Shown: positions 31,281-42,974, counted from the first letter of the stretch. The stretch: 44,916 nucleotides of DNA from Anoxybacteroides voinovskiense (GCF_014196205.1 NZ_JACIDE010000025.1:1-44916), one strand, 5' to 3'. Notes: generated from the sequence alone by a model not told the origin. Numbers and translations are program-made.

Positions 31281-32051
31281 ATGTTATCCAAAGACGAACT
31301 AGCTTTTTTTCAACAACAGTTGCTGCAAGCAAAGCAAGAATTGGAAGAGCGGCTAAAAAATAATGACCATTTTGGCTTAGAACGAAGCCAGGCCCACGAC
31401 TCCACTGGGGAATTAGCAAGCTACGACAACCATCCAGCGGACGAAGGGACGGAGCTGTATGAGCGGGAAAAAGATATCGCCCTTTATGACCATGCCGAAC
31501 GAGAACTAGCAAATATTCATCGAGCCCTGCAAGCGATTAAAAATGGCACATACGGGCAATGTGAACGATGCGGGCAACCAATCCCGTACGAACGACTCAA
31601 AGCGCTGCCGACGACTACGTTTTGCAAAGAACATAGCCGCGATCAAGTCGTTTCCCAAAAGCGACCGCTCGAAGAAGGAGTGTTATTGCCTCCGTTCGGA
31701 AAATTCGACTTTGATGGGCGAGATGCCGTCATGTACGATGCAGAAGACACATGGCAAGAAGTCGCTCGTTACGGAACATCAGACACCCCGTCAGATGTAT
31801 GGGAACACGTCGATCATTACAATGAAACATACGCAGAAGCCGATGAGCCGATTGGGTATGTTGAGGCGTTTGAAAATTTTGCTGCGGTTGATTTATACGG
31901 ACAGCCGCTCCCTGTTTATCCAACAAAGAAACATGAACAATTAGAAGAACTATTAGACGATGAACAAATAATGTCAAACATCGGAGATTTTCCCGCCTAT
32001 GAAAAAGAACCGTATACAGAAGCGAAAGCTCATAGCCAAGACCATCGGTAA
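31281..32051 (+). CDS. yteA: YteA, DksA/TraR-type zinc-finger protein
   Basis: A 256-residue protein of the TIGR02890/YteA family. Residues 1-80 form the coiled coil (FFQQQLLQAKQELEERLKNN). The DksA/TraR finger is at about 92-120 (CERCGQPIPYERL ... TFCKEHS), with three cysteines. A long acidic tail (PSDVWEHVDHYNETYAEADE) is family-typical. B. subtilis YteA belongs to the same family and is linked to stress/sporulation regulons; its target is not clear. AAAGGAGG precedes the ATG. Confidence 0.9.
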   Translation: MLSKDELAFFQQQLLQAKQELEERLKNNDHFGLERSQAHDSTGELASYDNHPADEGTELYEREKDIALYDHAERELANIHRALQAIKNGTYGQCERCGQPIPYERLKALPTTTFCKEHSRDQVVSQKRPLEEGVLLPPFGKFDFDGRDAVMYDAEDTWQEVARYGTSDTPSDVWEHVDHYNETYAEADEPIGYVEAFENFAAVDLYGQPLPVYPTKKHEQLEELLDDEQIMSNIGDFPAYEKEPYTEAKAHSQDHR

Positions 32052-32067
32052 AGATGGTCTTTTTTTG
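32038..32067 (+). terminator. Terminator after yteA
   Basis: AAGACCATC and GATGGTCTT stem followed by a T run; it overlaps the stop codon. Confidence 0.9.
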
Positions 32068-32134
32068 AAACAAAAAGGAAAGACTGATCGTAATACAGAA
32101 TACATACGATAAAACTAATTTTTGAGGTGAAACA

Positions 32135-32929
32135 ATGAACGCACATGACATTGATTACCAATTATATGGTGATGACATGCAGTTTGTAGAAATTGAACTA
32201 GACCCGCACGAAAGCGTCATCGCCGAGGCAGGCGGCATGATGATGATGGAAGACGGGATTGAAATGGAAACGATTTTCGGGGACGGATCTAGTGCCAACA
32301 AAGGTCTTTTTAACAAATTAGTCGGTGCTGGAAAACGGCTACTAACTGGAGAAAGCTTGTTTATGACCGTGTTTACTAATCGTGGAACGAGCAAGCGGCG
32401 CGTATCGTTCGCTGCCCCATATCCAGGAAAAATTATCCCTGTCGATTTGAGCGAACTTGGTGGCAAAATCATTTGCCAAAAAGATGCGTTTCTTTGTGCT
32501 GCGAAGGGAGTGTCTGTCGGCATCGATTTTCAACGAAAACTCGGCACTGGGTTTTTCGGCGGTGAAGGGTTTATTATGGAAAAATTAGAAGGGGACGGCC
32601 TTGCCTTTTTACATGCAGGAGGGACGATTTACAAACGGCAGCTGCAACCAGGAGAAAAATTGCGCATTGATACCGGCTGTCTCGTCGCCATGACAAAAGA
32701 AGTAAATTACGATATCGAGTTTGTCGGGAAAATTAAAACCGCCTTTTTCGGCGGCGAAGGATTGTTTTTTGCTACCCTCACCGGACCTGGAACCGTTTGG
32801 GTACAGTCATTGCCTTTCAGCCGCCTCGCCGATCGAATTATTGCATCCGCTCCTAATGCTGGCGGACGGTCTGTTGGCGAAGGGAGCATTTTCGGAGCGA
32901 TTGGCGATTTGCTGAATGGGGATGATTAA
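32135..32929 (+). CDS. AIM24/TIGR00266 family protein
   Basis: A 264-residue TIGR00266 protein ([20 protein letters not shown], then the [23 protein letters not shown] and [16 protein letters not shown] motifs). It makes a repeated beta fold of the tryptophan-RNA-attenuator-protein-like type; physiological role unclear. GAGGTG precedes the ATG. Two-way terminator follows. Confidence 0.88.
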   Translation: MNAHDIDYQLYGDDMQFVEIELDPHESVIAEAGGMMMMEDGIEMETIFGDGSSANKGLFNKLVGAGKRLLTGESLFMTVFTNRGTSKRRVSFAAPYPGKIIPVDLSELGGKIICQKDAFLCAAKGVSVGIDFQRKLGTGFFGGEGFIMEKLEGDGLAFLHAGGTIYKRQLQPGEKLRIDTGCLVAMTKEVNYDIEFVGKIKTAFFGGEGLFFATLTGPGTVWVQSLPFSRLADRIIASAPNAGGRSVGEGSIFGAIGDLLNGDD

Positions 32930-32935
32930 TTGCTC

Positions 32936-32965
32936 GCGGAGGGAGGCTACTCCCTCCGCTTTTCA
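32936..32965. terminator. Bidirectional terminator between the AIM24 gene and glgP
   Basis: GCGGAGGGAG and CTCCCTCCGC form a perfect 10-bp stem with GCTA loop; T run on the right, A run on the left. Confidence 0.9.
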
Positions 32966-35374
32966 TTATATAAGCGGTTTTATTTTCCAAATATCACTTG
33001 CATACTCTTGAATTGTCCGGTCGCTGGAAAAATAACCGGAATGAGCGATGTTAATGGCACTCATTTGCAGCCAACAGTCACGGTTTCTATAGGCAGCTTC
33101 TACTCGCTCTTGCGCCTCTGCGTAAGCCGCAAAGTCACGCAACACAAAATATTCATCATTTTGCATTAATAAGGAATCGTAAATTGGTTCAAAATGGTCG
33201 TGTGCATCACGGAAAAAACCGTTGACAAGTTGGTCAACTACTTGCTTAATTCGTCGGTCGTGATGGTAGTACTCGTGCGCACGGTACCCACCATTTTGGT
33301 AATAATCTAACACTTCCTGTGCCGTTAAGCCGAAAATAAAAATATTTTCTTTCCCGACTGCCTCTAAAATTTCGATATTGGCACCATCTAACGTACCGAG
33401 CGTAATCGCCCCGTTCATCATAAATTTCATATTCCCAGTCCCTGACGCTTCCTTGCTAGCAGTCGAAATTTGCTCGCTCACATCCGCCGCTGGGAAAATT
33501 TCTTCCGCTAACGATACGCGATAGTTCTCTAAAAAAATTACTTTCAGTTGTTCGTTCGTTTGCGGATCTCGATTAACTTTATCCGCCAACGAATTAATGA
33601 GCTTAATAATTCGTTTCGCATAGTAATATCCAGGGGAAGCTTTTGCTCCAAAAATAAACGTACGTGGATAAATGGAAAAGCTCGCATCTTCTTTTAACCG
33701 GTTATACAAATACATAATGTGCAGCACATTAAGCAATTGACGCTTATAAGCATGAAGCCGTTTTACTTGCACGTCAAAAATAGATGATTCATCAACAACG
33801 ATGCCCGTTTGTTCATATATCCGCTTTGCAAGCAACGATTTTCGTTTTTGTTTGACTTTTCCTAGTTCTTCACGAAAAGACGTATCAAACGCATACGGCT
33901 TTAAATTAAGCAACGTTTCTGGCTCTTTAATCCAACCATCGCCAATGGCCTGCGTCACTAATGAGGACAACTCTGGATTTGCTTTTAAGAGCCAGCGGCG
34001 GTGGGTAATGCCGTTCGTTTTATTGTTAAACTTTTGCGGAAATACTTCATAAAACAGCTTCATTTCCCGATGTTTCAAAATTTCTGAATGAAGCTTTGCC
34101 ACACCATTAACGCTATAGCTTCCAACAATGGCTAAGTGCGCCATCTTCACTAACCCGTGCGCAATAATCGCCATCTCTTCGATTCGTTTCCATTGTCCAG
34201 GGTATCGGTTCCATAGCTCCCGACAAAACCGCTCATTAATTTCTTCAACAATCATGTAAATACGCGGCAGAAGCGGCTGAAAAATGCGAATCGGCCATTT
34301 TTCCAATGCTTCCGATAATGTTGTATGGTTTGTATACGAAATCGTACTCGTCGTAATGTGCCAAGCATCTTCCCAGCTCATACCTTCTTCGTCTAATAGT
34401 ACGCGCATCAGTTCAGGAATGGCTAATACTGGATGCGTATCGTTTACATGGATCGCCACATGTTCGTGTAGCTGATACAAATGACCATGTTGGCGGCGAT
34501 GAGCGCGGACGATGCTGCCGATGCTAGCCGCCACAAGAAAATATTGCTGCTTAAGCCGCAATATTTTCCCTTCATCGTGTGCATCATCAGGATATAAAAA
34601 TTCCGAAATTGCCTCTGTTTCTCGCTTATATTGCATCACATTTTTGTTCGTCGGGAACGTTTTCGCCGGCTCTGCGTTCCAAAGCCGAAGCGTATTCACT
34701 GTTTTCGCTCCGTACCCAATGACAGGCATATCGTACGGAACGGCCATCACTTTTTCGCTGTCGACATGACGAAACGTTAGCCGCCCCCCTTCCGAAGAAA
34801 CGTCCACCTTTCCCCAAAAATTCACTTCCACCGCTAAATCTTCTTTCCGTACTTCCCATACATTCCCATGCCTCAACCATTGCTCTGGGAGTTCTACTTG
34901 AAATCCATCGACAATTTTTTGGTCAAACAACCCGTGTTTATAGCGAATGCCATACCCATGCCCTGGCAAATTAAGCGACGCTAGCGAATCTAAAAAACAA
35001 GCAGCGAGGCGGCCAAGGCCGCCGTTCCCTAATCCTGCGTCTGCTTCACTTTCTTCAATATCCTGCAAATGAATCCCTAAATCGTGCAGTCCTTCTTCTA
35101 CCACCTCGTGAATACCAAGATTTAACAAGTTACTCCCAAGAAGGCGCCCGAGTAAAAACTCAATCGATAAATAATACACTTTTTTATGGTTGTTCGCTCG
35201 ACAGCGCTCATTCGTTTGAATCCAGTTTTGACTTATATACTCGCGAACCATATTCCCTAACGTCTGATATTGATCCCGTATAGTTGATTCTTCAAACCGC
35301 TTCCCATGCATCATCTCTAATTTTTTTAAAAACACCGCTTTAAACTCTTCTTTGTTAGAGAACACGACTCCCAC
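32966..35374 (-). CDS. glgP: Glycogen phosphorylase GlgP
   Basis: An 802-residue phosphorylase releasing glucose-1-phosphate from glycogen. The pyridoxal-phosphate lysine is in [15 protein letters not shown], and [29 protein letters not shown] and [15 protein letters not shown] are conserved. Last gene of glgBCDAP. Its start overlaps the end of glgA by 20 bases. Confidence 0.97.
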   Translation of the reverse strand: MGVVFSNKEEFKAVFLKKLEMMHGKRFEESTIRDQYQTLGNMVREYISQNWIQTNERCRANNHKKVYYLSIEFLLGRLLGSNLLNLGIHEVVEEGLHDLGIHLQDIEESEADAGLGNGGLGRLAACFLDSLASLNLPGHGYGIRYKHGLFDQKIVDGFQVELPEQWLRHGNVWEVRKEDLAVEVNFWGKVDVSSEGGRLTFRHVDSEKVMAVPYDMPVIGYGAKTVNTLRLWNAEPAKTFPTNKNVMQYKRETEAISEFLYPDDAHDEGKILRLKQQYFLVAASIGSIVRAHRRQHGHLYQLHEHVAIHVNDTHPVLAIPELMRVLLDEEGMSWEDAWHITTSTISYTNHTTLSEALEKWPIRIFQPLLPRIYMIVEEINERFCRELWNRYPGQWKRIEEMAIIAHGLVKMAHLAIVGSYSVNGVAKLHSEILKHREMKLFYEVFPQKFNNKTNGITHRRWLLKANPELSSLVTQAIGDGWIKEPETLLNLKPYAFDTSFREELGKVKQKRKSLLAKRIYEQTGIVVDESSIFDVQVKRLHAYKRQLLNVLHIMYLYNRLKEDASFSIYPRTFIFGAKASPGYYYAKRIIKLINSLADKVNRDPQTNEQLKVIFLENYRVSLAEEIFPAADVSEQISTASKEASGTGNMKFMMNGAITLGTLDGANIEILEAVGKENIFIFGLTAQEVLDYYQNGGYRAHEYYHHDRRIKQVVDQLVNGFFRDAHDHFEPIYDSLLMQNDEYFVLRDFAAYAEAQERVEAAYRNRDCWLQMSAINIAHSGYFSSDRTIQEYASDIWKIKPLI

Positions 35375-36806
35375 TCCCAGCCATTAATTCGTCGTAAAGC
35401 CGATTGTACTTAAACGCCGATTGCGCCCAGCTATAGTCTCGGCTCATTGCTGCTACCACTAACTTTTCCCATACCTCTTTTTGATAATAAAACCCGATGG
35501 CGCGCCGAATCGTATAGAGCATGTCGTGCGCATTAAAGTTTTGAAAGCTAAAGCCATTTCCTTCTCCCGTGAATTCATTAAACGGCTGCACCGTATCATT
35601 AAGCCCGCCGGTTTCGCGCACGATCGGTATCACACCATACCTTAAAGCAATCAGCTGTCCAAGCCCGCACGGTTCAAATAGCGATGGCATTAAAAACAAA
35701 TCCGCACCGGCATAAATTTGATGTGCCAATTCTTCATGAAAACCGATGTACACTTTCACTTTATCCGGATACGTAATCGCCATTTCATTAAAAAAATGTT
35801 CGAATTCCCAATCGCCAGTCCCTAAAACAACAAACTGCACGTTTTCCGCGATAATTTCGTGAAAAACGCATTTTACTAACTCTAACCCTTTTTGCTTTGT
35901 TAAGCGAGTGACCATTGCAATGATCGGAACGTCTTCTTCGTTTGGCAATCCAAATCGTTGCCGCAGTGCCTTCTTATTAATTTCTTTCCGCGCAATCGTC
36001 GTCTGATCATAAGGAACCGCAATGTATCGATCTTTTTTTGGATTGTATATTTCATCGTCAATCCCATTTAAAATTCCCACTAAATCGTGTTGACGTGCCC
36101 GTAATAGTCCATCCAATTTTTCTCCATAATACTCTGTTTGAATCTCTTCTTTATACGTCGGGCTAACGGTGGTTATTATATCACTCGCAACAAGCGCTGC
36201 TTTCATAAAACTAACATTCCCGTAAAACTCCACATGTTCCATCGTAAAATAGCGGTCGCTTAAATTAAGTAAGTCTCCTAAAATTTCTCGCGGAAAAATG
36301 CCTTGGAACTGGAGATTATGAATGGTAAACACGGAACGCATCTGTTGGTAAAACGAATTTTTTTTATACTCCTCCCGCAACAAAAACGGAATCATCCCTG
36401 TATGCCAATCATGGCAATGAATAATGTCCGGTTGGAACGAAATGGCAGGCAAAGCGTCTAGCGCAGCACGGCAAAAATACGAAAACCGTTCCCCATCATC
36501 GTAATGCCCGTATAAACCGTCACGTTTAAAATAATATTCGTTGTCGATAAAATAATACGTAATCCCTTGGTGCTCGAGCATTTCGACGCCACAATATTGC
36601 CGTCTCCACCCCACACGGACAATGAGTGTTGCTATTTTTTTCATTTTCGCACGATACATTTCAGGAATCGTACCGTACTTCGGCAACATGACACGAATAT
36701 CGGTTCCGAGCCGTTTTAGTTCTTTTGGCAACGCCCCTGCGACGTCTGCTAGCCCTCCTGATTTCACAAATGGCACACATTCTGATACAACAAACAATAC
36801 TTTCAC
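35355..36806 (-). CDS. glgA: Glycogen synthase GlgA
   Basis: A 483-residue ADP-glucose-using synthase of GT5. [16 protein letters not shown] (ADP-glucose binding), [19 protein letters not shown] and [18 protein letters not shown] are all present. GTG start at 36806 overlaps the glgD stop (GTGA). Confidence 0.97.
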   Translation of the reverse strand: MKVLFVVSECVPFVKSGGLADVAGALPKELKRLGTDIRVMLPKYGTIPEMYRAKMKKIATLIVRVGWRRQYCGVEMLEHQGITYYFIDNEYYFKRDGLYGHYDDGERFSYFCRAALDALPAISFQPDIIHCHDWHTGMIPFLLREEYKKNSFYQQMRSVFTIHNLQFQGIFPREILGDLLNLSDRYFTMEHVEFYGNVSFMKAALVASDIITTVSPTYKEEIQTEYYGEKLDGLLRARQHDLVGILNGIDDEIYNPKKDRYIAVPYDQTTIARKEINKKALRQRFGLPNEEDVPIIAMVTRLTKQKGLELVKCVFHEIIAENVQFVVLGTGDWEFEHFFNEMAITYPDKVKVYIGFHEELAHQIYAGADLFLMPSLFEPCGLGQLIALRYGVIPIVRETGGLNDTVQPFNEFTGEGNGFSFQNFNAHDMLYTIRRAIGFYYQKEVWEKLVVAAMSRDYSWAQSAFKYNRLYDELMAGSGSRVL

Positions 36807-37828
36807 TGGCTCATCAACACTCCTTGTACAGTACCTTTTCGAATAATAAACGGGCGATGTTCTGCTCCTGTTATTTTCACATCATTCTCGACTTTTGCAT
36901 CTTTATCGATGATGACATGCTCCAATTCACATCGTTCACCAATTTGCGTTTTTTGCATAATGACACTATTTTTCACGACTGCTCCTTTCCCGATTTTCAC
37001 ACCACGAAACACGATGCAGTTTTCTACATGTCCTTCAATGACACAACCGTTGGCAATCATCGAATTTTTGACAACGGCATCTGCCGTATATTGTGTTGGC
37101 GGCTCATCTTTCACTTTCGTATAAATCGGACGTGACTGGATAAATAATTGTTTCCATACATCTGGTTGAAGCAACTGCAAACTATGGTGAAAATAGCTCT
37201 CGACAGAATCAATCACTGCGACATAGCCGTCGTGCTCATAGTGACAAACATTCAAGGAGTGAAATGGGTTATGAACAACATCACCAATGCTGTTATAACC
37301 TGTTTGCACTCGATTAGCAATTAAATCAAGCAACAATGACGTTTCTAAAACAAACATTTCAAGGGAACGACCTTGGTAGCGTACTTCTGTAATATCGCAT
37401 TGACTCGCAATATGCTGCTCTAACACGAGCCGATAATCGATATTGCAAACGGTATAGCTATTGCAAATAAGCGCATACTTTTGTTTGCTACGCAAGAAAT
37501 AATCAATATGTTGTTCGAAATGCTGAAACGCTCCAATTTGTGACGATGGAAGCGGCAAATCTGGCGATGGGAAGAAAAAAAGCCCGTCTCTCTTTCGATT
37601 CAAATCCCAATTTTTCCCTGAGCCTAAATGATCCATCAGTGACCGGTATTGATACTTCGGAAAAATCGCGACACTTTCTATTCCAGAATTAACCATATTC
37701 GATAACACAAAATCAATCAAACGATACCTTCCTGCAAACGGAACAGCCGCCACCGAACGATGAGCAGCAAGGTTCTGGAGCGGCTCCATATATGTCGTAG
37801 CATCAATCACACCTAACATCATTTTCAC
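36803..37828 (-). CDS. glgD: GlgD, regulatory subunit of ADP-glucose pyrophosphorylase
   Basis: A 341-residue nucleotidyltransferase-like protein ([20 protein letters not shown], then left-handed beta-helix repeats). The GGQGSRL nucleotide loop of GlgC is degenerate here ([14 protein letters not shown]), as in other Bacillaceae GlgD, so it likely supports GlgC rather than catalyses. GTG 37828 has AAAGGATG upstream; it follows glgC by 6 bases. Confidence 0.95.
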   Translation of the reverse strand: MKMMLGVIDATTYMEPLQNLAAHRSVAAVPFAGRYRLIDFVLSNMVNSGIESVAIFPKYQYRSLMDHLGSGKNWDLNRKRDGLFFFPSPDLPLPSSQIGAFQHFEQHIDYFLRSKQKYALICNSYTVCNIDYRLVLEQHIASQCDITEVRYQGRSLEMFVLETSLLLDLIANRVQTGYNSIGDVVHNPFHSLNVCHYEHDGYVAVIDSVESYFHHSLQLLQPDVWKQLFIQSRPIYTKVKDEPPTQYTADAVVKNSMIANGCVIEGHVENCIVFRGVKIGKGAVVKNSVIMQKTQIGERCELEHVIIDKDAKVENDVKITGAEHRPFIIRKGTVQGVLMSQ

Positions 37829-37834
37829 TATTGC

Positions 37835-38995
37835 TCATCCTTTCTCGATCGTTTCCGACCTCTGTTGTTCCAACCATTCTTTTGTAACCAAGACAATTTC
37901 TTCAGGCATCGACGGGCGAATGACCGTACCTGCTGGAATTTCTAACGCTGACGGGACAATCGCTTTTTCCATATATACATTTTCGCCAATCGTTGCATCC
38001 GGCATAACAACACAATCTTTTACTACCGCTCCTTTTTGAATATGTACACCTTGAAACACAACGGAATGCTCCACCTCTCCTTCGATGACGCATCCTTCGT
38101 TCACTAACGAACTTACGACAGACGCGTAGGCAGCGATATACTGCGGCGGCTGATTTGGATTAACCGAATAAATGCGCCACATATGGTCAAACAAATTTAA
38201 CTCACATTCTGGATTTAATAAATCCATGTTCGCTTCCCACAGGCTTTTTACCGTTCCGACATCTTTCCAATACCCTTTAAACGGATAGGCAACAAGCCGC
38301 TTTCCTTCATGTAATAACAACGGAATCACATCTTTGCCAAAATCGTGGCTAGAATGCGGGTTGTTATTGTCTATTTGTAAATATTCTCTTAACAACGGCC
38401 AGCTAAAAATATAAATCCCCATCGATGCTAAATTATTTTTTGGATGTACTGGTTTTTCTTCAAATTCAATAATTTCCATCTGTTCGTTCGTATTCATAAT
38501 GCCAAAGCGGCTCGCTTCCGACCAAGGCACTTCAATGACCGAAATCGTCACATCCGCCCCTTTTTCGATATGATAATCCAACATTTTCGCATAGTTCATT
38601 TTATAAATATGATCTCCGGAAAGGATGAGCACATAGTCAGGGTCGTATTGCTCGATATAATTGATGTTTTGATAAATCGCATGTGCCGTTCCTTCGTACC
38701 ACTTCACTCCGGACGATTCAGAGTAAGGTGGCAATACTGTGACGCCACCATCTCTTCGATCCAAATCCCATGCGCTTCCAATCCCAATATATGAATGCAA
38801 TAAAAGCGGCTGATACTGTGTCAATACCCCAACAGTATCAATACCTGAATTTGTACAATTACTTAACGTAAAATCAATAATGCGGTATTTTCCTCCAAAC
38901 GGAACAGCAGGCTTGGCAAGTTGTTTCGTTAAAGAGTTTAAGCGGCTACCTTGACCGCCGGCCAATAACATGGCGATGCACTTTTTCTTTCCCAT
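37835..38995 (-). CDS. glgC: Glucose-1-phosphate adenylyltransferase GlgC
   Basis: A 386-residue enzyme making ADP-glucose. [17 protein letters not shown] (nucleotide loop), [28 protein letters not shown]-like [14 protein letters not shown], and C-terminal beta-helix. ATG 38995 is preferred to a start at 39046 because [11 protein letters not shown] is the family beginning; GAGGAG lies about 10 bases upstream. It overlaps the end of glgB by 50 bases. Confidence 0.97.
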   Translation of the reverse strand: MGKKKCIAMLLAGGQGSRLNSLTKQLAKPAVPFGGKYRIIDFTLSNCTNSGIDTVGVLTQYQPLLLHSYIGIGSAWDLDRRDGGVTVLPPYSESSGVKWYEGTAHAIYQNINYIEQYDPDYVLILSGDHIYKMNYAKMLDYHIEKGADVTISVIEVPWSEASRFGIMNTNEQMEIIEFEEKPVHPKNNLASMGIYIFSWPLLREYLQIDNNNPHSSHDFGKDVIPLLLHEGKRLVAYPFKGYWKDVGTVKSLWEANMDLLNPECELNLFDHMWRIYSVNPNQPPQYIAAYASVVSSLVNEGCVIEGEVEHSVVFQGVHIQKGAVVKDCVVMPDATIGENVYMEKAIVPSALEIPAGTVIRPSMPEEIVLVTKEWLEQQRSETIEKG

Positions 38996-40877
38996 CGTCA
39001 GTTCGCTCCTCTCGTTTTCGCATTGGGCGCAATACAGAAATTCCAAACGGTGGAATTGTCATTTGCACATGATAAGGCTTTCCGTGAAACGGCTCTTCTT
39101 TCGCCGCCAGCGCCTTTTTATTTATATGTCCCGACCCACCAAATGCAACGGCATCGCTATTAAACGCTTCTTTATAAGTTGTCTGCAATGGCACCCCAAT
39201 TTTATAATCATGATAAACGACCGGCGTAAAATTGCATACGACGATTAATAAGTCATTCTCTTTCGTTCCTTTTCGGATGAATGAAAAAATGCTTTGCTCT
39301 GCATTATGGACGTCAATCCATTCAAATCCTTCCGGCGAATGATCCAATTCATAAAGCGCCTTATACCGTTTATAAAACTTCATTAACTCTTTCACATACT
39401 CATCCATTTTTCGATGCATCTCAAAATCAAACAGCATCCAATCTAACTGCTCTAAATCTTTCCATTCATCAAACTGGCCGAACTCCCCACCCATAAACAA
39501 TAATTTTTTCCCTGGATGTGTTACTAAATACCCGTAAAGCAAGCGCAGTTGCGCAAATTTTTGTTCATAAGATCCCGGCATTTTGTTCAACAACGATTTT
39601 TTTCCATGCACTACTTCATCGTGGGAGAATGGCAAAATAAAGTTTTCTGAATAAGCATATAGAAGCGAAAATGTCACTTTATGATGCAGCGATTTCCTTT
39701 GCTCCGGCGTAGCTTCCATGTACGTTAATATATCGTTCATCCAGCCCATATTCCACTTATAATTAAAACCTAATCCTCCTTCGTACGTCGGAGAAGTAAC
39801 GCGCGGCCAGTCTGTCGAATCCTCGGCAATCATCAAGACAGAAGGGTCATAAGCAAAAACAACTTCGTTTAACTTTTGCAAAAACTCGACAGCATATGGA
39901 TTGGGGTGACGTACATCGCTATTTGGCCAGTACAGCATGTTGGCAACTGCATCTACCCGAAACCCATCAATATGAAAATACTCCATCCAAAATAGCGCAT
40001 TCGAAATAAGAAAGCTACGTACTTCTCGTCTTCCTAAATCAAAATTCGCTGTACCCCATACAAAATTTTCACGATCTTGAAAATTGACATACTCATATGT
40101 TGGTTCCCCGTCAAATAAGTAAAGGCCGTGAGCATCTTTGCAAAAATGGCCAGGAACCCAGTCTAAAATAACGCCAATTCCCGCTTGATGACAGCGATCG
40201 ACGAATGCCATAAAATCACGCGGAGTGCCGTAACGACTTGTCACTGAATAGTAGCCAGTTCCTTGGTAGCCCCACGACCGATCGAGCGGATGCTCAACAA
40301 GCGGAAGCAGCTCTATATGCGTAAACCCGTGTTCTACAATATAAGGAATCAATTCATCAGCTAATTCTTGATACGTATAAAAACTTCCATCGCTCTTTTT
40401 TTTCCAAGTCCCGAAATGAAGTTCATAAATAAACATCGGCTGGTGATAAATAGGCTTTCTTAGTTTTTTCCGTTGCCACGCTTTATCATTCCATTCGTAT
40501 CCTTCCAGTGAGTAGACAATAGAAGCAGTTTGCGGACGGAGCTCAGAATAAAAGGCATACGGATCTGCTTTTAATAACACATCACCGTTTTTCGTAACAA
40601 TTTCATATTTGTATAAATGTCCTTCTAAATTTTCTGGAACAAAAATCGTCCATACCCCTTGTTCACTTACCTTCACAAGCGAATAATTGTTCCCATTCCA
40701 ATGATTAAAACTCCCTACAAGCCGAACTTCACGTGCATGAGGAGCCCATACACAAAACCTTGTCCCTGTTATCCCATTTTCGTTTATAATATGTGCACCA
40801 AACAACTTGTAGCTTTTATATAGACTTCCCTCATGAAACAAATGAATTTCAAAATCTGTTAAGGTTGTAGCGAGCAA
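38946..40877 (-). CDS. glgB: 1,4-alpha-glucan branching enzyme GlgB
   Basis: A 643-residue GH13 enzyme. N-terminal CBM48 ([19 protein letters not shown]), catalytic Asp in [11 protein letters not shown], Glu in [10 protein letters not shown], and [15 protein letters not shown]. The start is odd: the in-frame start is a TTG at 40877, while two ATGs just upstream lie in another frame and the frame upstream hits a TGA at once. First gene of the glycogen operon. Upstream is a sigma-H-like promoter at 40924-40948. Confidence 0.95.
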   Translation of the reverse strand: MLATTLTDFEIHLFHEGSLYKSYKLFGAHIINENGITGTRFCVWAPHAREVRLVGSFNHWNGNNYSLVKVSEQGVWTIFVPENLEGHLYKYEIVTKNGDVLLKADPYAFYSELRPQTASIVYSLEGYEWNDKAWQRKKLRKPIYHQPMFIYELHFGTWKKKSDGSFYTYQELADELIPYIVEHGFTHIELLPLVEHPLDRSWGYQGTGYYSVTSRYGTPRDFMAFVDRCHQAGIGVILDWVPGHFCKDAHGLYLFDGEPTYEYVNFQDRENFVWGTANFDLGRREVRSFLISNALFWMEYFHIDGFRVDAVANMLYWPNSDVRHPNPYAVEFLQKLNEVVFAYDPSVLMIAEDSTDWPRVTSPTYEGGLGFNYKWNMGWMNDILTYMEATPEQRKSLHHKVTFSLLYAYSENFILPFSHDEVVHGKKSLLNKMPGSYEQKFAQLRLLYGYLVTHPGKKLLFMGGEFGQFDEWKDLEQLDWMLFDFEMHRKMDEYVKELMKFYKRYKALYELDHSPEGFEWIDVHNAEQSIFSFIRKGTKENDLLIVVCNFTPVVYHDYKIGVPLQTTYKEAFNSDAVAFGGSGHINKKALAAKEEPFHGKPYHVQMTIPPFGISVLRPMRKREERTDDGKEKVHRHVIGRRSR

Positions 40878-40919
40878 ACATCATCGCGTCCTTTCCTTTA
40901 TAAGTTTTACAGTTATTCT

Positions 40920-40950
40920 ATATATTCCACACGTTCCGATAAATTCCTTG
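40920..40950 (-). promoter_or_regulatory. Sigma-H-like promoter before glgB
   Basis: Read leftward, AGGA (40948-40945) and GAAT (40927-40924) are 17 bases apart, inside AAGGAATTT and GTGGAAT, the same layout as spoVG and the seven cassette elements at the left of the window. Transcription would start about 40 bases before the TTG. A single-site match; chance is possible. Confidence 0.5.
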
Positions 40951-41040
40951 AACAAAATGTTTATATTTTTTGACAACTTTCAACATCAGTTTTGCCTACA
41001 TATTTCCCAAATTATCATTTGCATTTTTTCAGTTAGTTGC

Positions 41041-41136
41041 ATATAATTAAATTAAATACTTAATTATAATAATTATTATTAAAATAATTATTATATTTTA
41101 ATAATTATAATTATTTTATTGTAATAAATATAAAAT
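41041..41136. other. Extremely AT-rich tract upstream of the cation efflux gene
   Basis: About 95 bases with almost no G or C, made of repeated AATTATT/AATAATT words in both orientations, so it forms several short palindromes. It lies between glgB and the efflux gene and probably holds their promoters; no operator recognised. Confidence 0.6.
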
Positions 41137-41145
41137 GAGGGGTGT

Positions 41146-42099
41146 ATGATGTACGACTATCACCATCTTCCACACATGAAACAACAAAGCAAGTCGAAAA
41201 AAGCGCTTTGGACTACGCTTATACTAACAGTATTTTTCACATTGGTCGAAGTCATTGGTGGGATTTTTTCCAATTCGCTCGCTTTGCTGTCTGATTCGGC
41301 GCATATGGCTTCGGACGTGCTAGCACTTGGCTTAAGTATGGTGGCACTTTATTTAGCGTCACGACCGCCAAACAAAACATTTACTTTTGGCTATTTACGG
41401 TTTGAAATTATTGCTTCGTTTTTGAACGGGTTAGCACTCGTCATCATCGCATTTGGCATTTTTGTAGAAGGCATTCGGCGATTCATCCATCCAGAACCGA
41501 TCGATTTTTCCCTAATGTTAACGATTGCTTCGATCGGATTAATCGTCAATATCGTATTAACGATTGTTTTAAGCCGCAGCACAAAAGAAGAAGAAAATTT
41601 AAACGTGAAAAGTGCACTTTGGCACTTTATTGGTGATCTTCTCAGTTCCATCGGGGTAATTATTTCTGCGGTTATTATCTACTTTACCGATTTTTATGTA
41701 GTCGACCCGCTTATTAGTATGGTAATTGGGGCAATTATTTTTACAGGCGGAGCAAAAATTACACGCGAGTCATATTTGATTCTCATGGACTCTGTTCCCT
41801 CCCAGTTCGACCTAGAACTTGTTCGTGCCGATATTCGCAGTATAGAAGGGGTAGAAGACGTCCACGACACGCACATATGGTCCATTTCTTCCGATCACTA
41901 CTCGCTTACCGCCCACGTATTTATTAATGAGAAAGTTCAGCCATTTTGTGTGATTCTAGCGATTAATGAGATGTTGGAAAAAAAATACGGGATTAAGCAC
42001 GCGACAATTCAAGTAGAACATGCGTCGTTTCACAACCATGGGGAATATGGAGAACAATTTCTTCATAAGAAAAACGAAGGGACTTCGCTTTCTATATAA
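41146..42099 (+). CDS. czcD: Cation diffusion facilitator (CzcD-type Zn/Cd efflux)
   Basis: A 317-residue CDF protein with six membrane segments. The metal sites are LLSDSAHMASDVLAL (HxxxD) and ALWHFIGDLLSSIG. The C-terminal cytoplasmic domain is ferredoxin-like (GVEDVHDTHIWSISSDHYSL). N-terminal HH in DYHHLPH adds possible ligands. It exports zinc, cadmium or cobalt in exchange for protons. ATG 41146 or 41149; GAGGGG precedes. Confidence 0.93.
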   Translation: MMYDYHHLPHMKQQSKSKKALWTTLILTVFFTLVEVIGGIFSNSLALLSDSAHMASDVLALGLSMVALYLASRPPNKTFTFGYLRFEIIASFLNGLALVIIAFGIFVEGIRRFIHPEPIDFSLMLTIASIGLIVNIVLTIVLSRSTKEEENLNVKSALWHFIGDLLSSIGVIISAVIIYFTDFYVVDPLISMVIGAIIFTGGAKITRESYLILMDSVPSQFDLELVRADIRSIEGVEDVHDTHIWSISSDHYSLTAHVFINEKVQPFCVILAINEMLEKKYGIKHATIQVEHASFHNHGEYGEQFLHKKNEGTSLSI

Positions 42100-42118
42100 A
42101 GCAGAAGTCCCTTTGTCC
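42077..42118 (+). terminator. Terminator overlapping the end of czcD
   Basis: AAGGGACTTcGCTTT pairs with AAAGCaGAAGTCCCTT; TTTG follows. The stem includes the last codons of czcD. Confidence 0.8.
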
Positions 42119-42124
42119 ATTACA

Positions 42125-42161
42125 ATTAAATAAAAAATCACTATGCTGCATGCATAGTGAT
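42125..42161 (-). terminator. Terminator of the tRNA operon
   Basis: CACTATG and CATAGTG stem, followed leftward by ATTTTTTATTT; lies 7 bases after the last tRNA gene. Confidence 0.85.
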
Positions 42162-42167
42162 TAATGA

Positions 42168-42239
42168 TGACCCGTACGGGATTCGAACCCGTGTTACCGC
42201 CGTGAAAGGGCGGTGTCTTAACCACTTGACCAACGGGCC
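42168..42239 (-). tRNA. tRNA-Glu (TTC), copy 1
   Basis: Cloverleaf with GGCCCGT/ACGGGTC acceptor stem and anticodon TTC in CCTTTCACG. CCA not encoded. Last gene of the operon. Confidence 0.96.
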
Positions 42240-42252
42240 GCACATAAGAAAC

Positions 42253-42345
42253 TGGCGGAGAAGGCGGGATTTGAACCCGCGCGCCGCAAAGACGCGACCT
42301 AACGGTTTAGCAAACCGTCCCCTTCAGCCACTTGGGTACTTCTCC
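42253..42345 (-). tRNA. tRNA-Ser (GCT)
   Basis: 93 bases, class II with long variable arm; anticodon GCT in TTTGCTAAA; CCA encoded. Confidence 0.96.
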
Positions 42346-42348
42346 TCA

Positions 42349-42423
42349 TGGCTCCGCAAGTAGGATTCGAACCTACGACCTACCGGTTAACAGCCGGTTG
42401 CTCTACCGCTGAGCTATTGCGGA
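42349..42423 (-). tRNA. tRNA-Asn (GTT), copy 1
   Basis: Acceptor TCCGCAA/TTGCGGA, anticodon GTT, CCA encoded. Its first 14-16 bases recur at 42543-42558. Confidence 0.96.
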
Positions 42424-42460
42424 ATATACTCTCCTAAAAATATATCCAAAAACAACCTAC

Positions 42461-42560
42461 TGCCTCTTCCTCTACTAGCTTACTCGAAGAAGCTGGATGC
42501 GTCGAGGCAACTCGTAGCAAACTCACTGATGCTTCGCTCGTGGCTGAGCTATTGCGAAAT
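42461..42560 (-). repeat. tRNA-linked hairpin repeat A with tRNA-Asn 5' fragment
   Basis: Core 42461-42541 (plus-strand start TGCCTCTTCCTCTACTAGCT), outer pairing GCCTC with GAGGC. Plus-strand GCTGAGCTATTGCG at 42543-42556 copies the first part of tRNA-Asn. Confidence 0.85.
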
Positions 42561-42571
42561 GTTTAGGAAAG

Positions 42572-42645
<74 letters not shown>

Positions 42646-42651
42646 ATGGAA

Positions 42652-42722
42652 AGCGGGTGATGGGAATCGAACCCACGACATCAGCTTGGAAGGCTGAGGT
42701 TTTACCACTAAACTACACCCGC
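42652..42722 (-). tRNA. tRNA-Gly (TCC)
   Basis: Acceptor GCGGGTG/CACCCGC, anticodon TCC in CCTTCCAAG. First 31 bases are duplicated at 42850-42880. Confidence 0.96.
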
Positions 42723-42767
42723 ATATTGCATACTACTATTATTTTTATTTCTGCGACGCATTGTCCA

Positions 42768-42880
42768 TGCCTCTTCCTCTGCTAGCTAATTCGAGGATGC
42801 TGGATGCGTCGAGGCAACTCGTAGCAGACTCATTGATGCATCGCTCGTGGCTGAGGTTTTACCACTAAACTACACCCGCG
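42768..42880 (-). repeat. tRNA-linked hairpin repeat B with tRNA-Gly 5' fragment
   Basis: Core 42769-42849 (TGCCTCTTCCTCTGCTAGCT). Followed on the plus strand by an identical 31-base copy of the tRNA-Gly 5' part, up to the anticodon stem. Confidence 0.88.
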
Positions 42881-42892
42881 CAATTTTGGATG

Positions 42893-42967
42893 GGGCGACT
42901 AGTGGGAATCGAACCCACGAATGCCAGAGCCACAATCTGGTGCGTTAACCACTTCGCCATAGCCGCC
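42893..42967 (-). tRNA. tRNA-His (GTG)
   Basis: Acceptor GGCGGCT/AGTCGCC, anticodon GTG in ATTGTGGC. Confidence 0.95.
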
Positions 42968-42974
42968 ACATTTC

